From: Candidatus Schekmanbacteria bacterium RIFCSPLOWO2_02_FULL_38_14
GTDB lineage: Bacteria; Schekmanbacteria; GWA2-38-11
DNA: 13,515 bases
Assembly: GCA_001790855.1 (NCBI GenBank)
Contig: MGDH01000015.1
Location: forward strand, 1-13,515
Direction: 5' to 3'
Part shown: piece by piece, positions 13,341 through 13,515 of the stretch
Numbering within the stretch: position 1 is the first letter of the stretch
Layout: every line of letters begins with the position of its first letter
Program-made: the position numbers and the translations under genes
The notes under the pieces: model-generated
Databases searched by the model: none
The model's input: the letters and a program-made list of their open reading frames with translations, nothing else
What the model was told of the DNA's origin: nothing

Positions 13341-13514
13341 TTATTCTGATGCTATCCACTCCGTCTCCCCTATCCCTTTTGCAAAACAGATGTAGCGGAC
13401 TTTCTTTGGAGTGATTTTTATCAGCTTCATCAACTGCGGCGGCGGTGGGTTTATCCCCTTCATCTCCTTTTTAAAGCTCTCAATCTCTTCTTTGAAAAGC
13501 TGAAAGGCTTTCAT
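13341..13514 (-). CDS. Hypothetical protein, 57 codons, possibly 5' partial
   Basis: This minus-strand frame runs from an ATG at 13514 to TAA at 13341. It could be a complete 57-residue protein or the end of a longer gene continuing beyond the window. The N-terminal part is charged and helical (FKEEIESFKKEMKG). A proline run follows (N-P-P-P-P-Q), then LMKLIKITPKKVRYICFAKG and the ending IGETEWIASE. Codon pattern and composition look like real coding sequence (GGG and CCG codons unlike the surrounding AT-rich repeat). I do not recognise a family. Its stop codon abuts the palindromic repeat directly. Confidence 0.5.
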   Translation of the reverse strand: MKAFQLFKEEIESFKKEMKGINPPPPQLMKLIKITPKKVRYICFAKGIGETEWIASE

Positions 13515-13515
13515 T

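Overview
The window is AT-rich DNA from what looks like a Gram-negative, probably anaerobic bacterium. The evidence is an envelope-modification operon of the lipid A type, Sec and Tat exported proteins, a six-cluster iron-sulfur membrane protein and a CcdA thiol-redox transporter. Two interspersed palindromic repeats resemble those scattered through many deltaproteobacterial, Nitrospirota-like and candidate-phylum genomes. The exact lineage cannot be fixed from the sequence, and no rRNA or tRNA gene was seen.

Region 1 (1-2885, plus strand) is a redox module. It starts with a NapH-like plus NapG-like polyferredoxin fusion cut by the left window edge. A 138-bp nested palindromic repeat follows, then a secreted DUF6599-type protein and a Tat-exported DUF362 protein. 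A 63-codon TPR gene or gene remnant (2896-3087, minus strand) separates this module from the next.

Region 2 (3138-10202, plus strand) is a six-gene operon behind a plausible sigma70-type promoter. The order is arnB, arnC, the formyltransferase half of arnA, the dehydrogenase/decarboxylase half of arnA, arnD, and a GT39/ArnT-like membrane glycosyltransferase. This is colinear with the enterobacterial arnBCADT operon that makes 4-amino-4-deoxy-L-arabinose (L-Ara4N) and puts it on lipid A. Here ArnA is two separate genes, arnE/arnF flippase genes are absent, and the last enzyme carries an extra C-terminal beta-rich domain resembling a carbohydrate-binding module. Predicted flow: the dehydrogenase makes the UDP-4-keto-pentose, ArnB aminates it, the formyltransferase formylates it, ArnC loads it on undecaprenyl phosphate, ArnD removes the formyl group, and the GT39 protein transfers the aminosugar outside the inner membrane.

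Region 3 (10186-12115, minus strand) holds a 50-codon relic of the C-terminus of a family-2 glycosyltransferase, then a CcdA-type transporter whose GTG start overlaps the end of a two-TM potassium-channel/RCK gene.

Region 4 (12116-13515) has a divergent intergenic region with candidate promoters for both sides and a short palindrome, a cation diffusion facilitator gene, an AT-rich palindromic repeat filling the gap, and a 57-codon minus-strand ORF of unknown function at the right edge.
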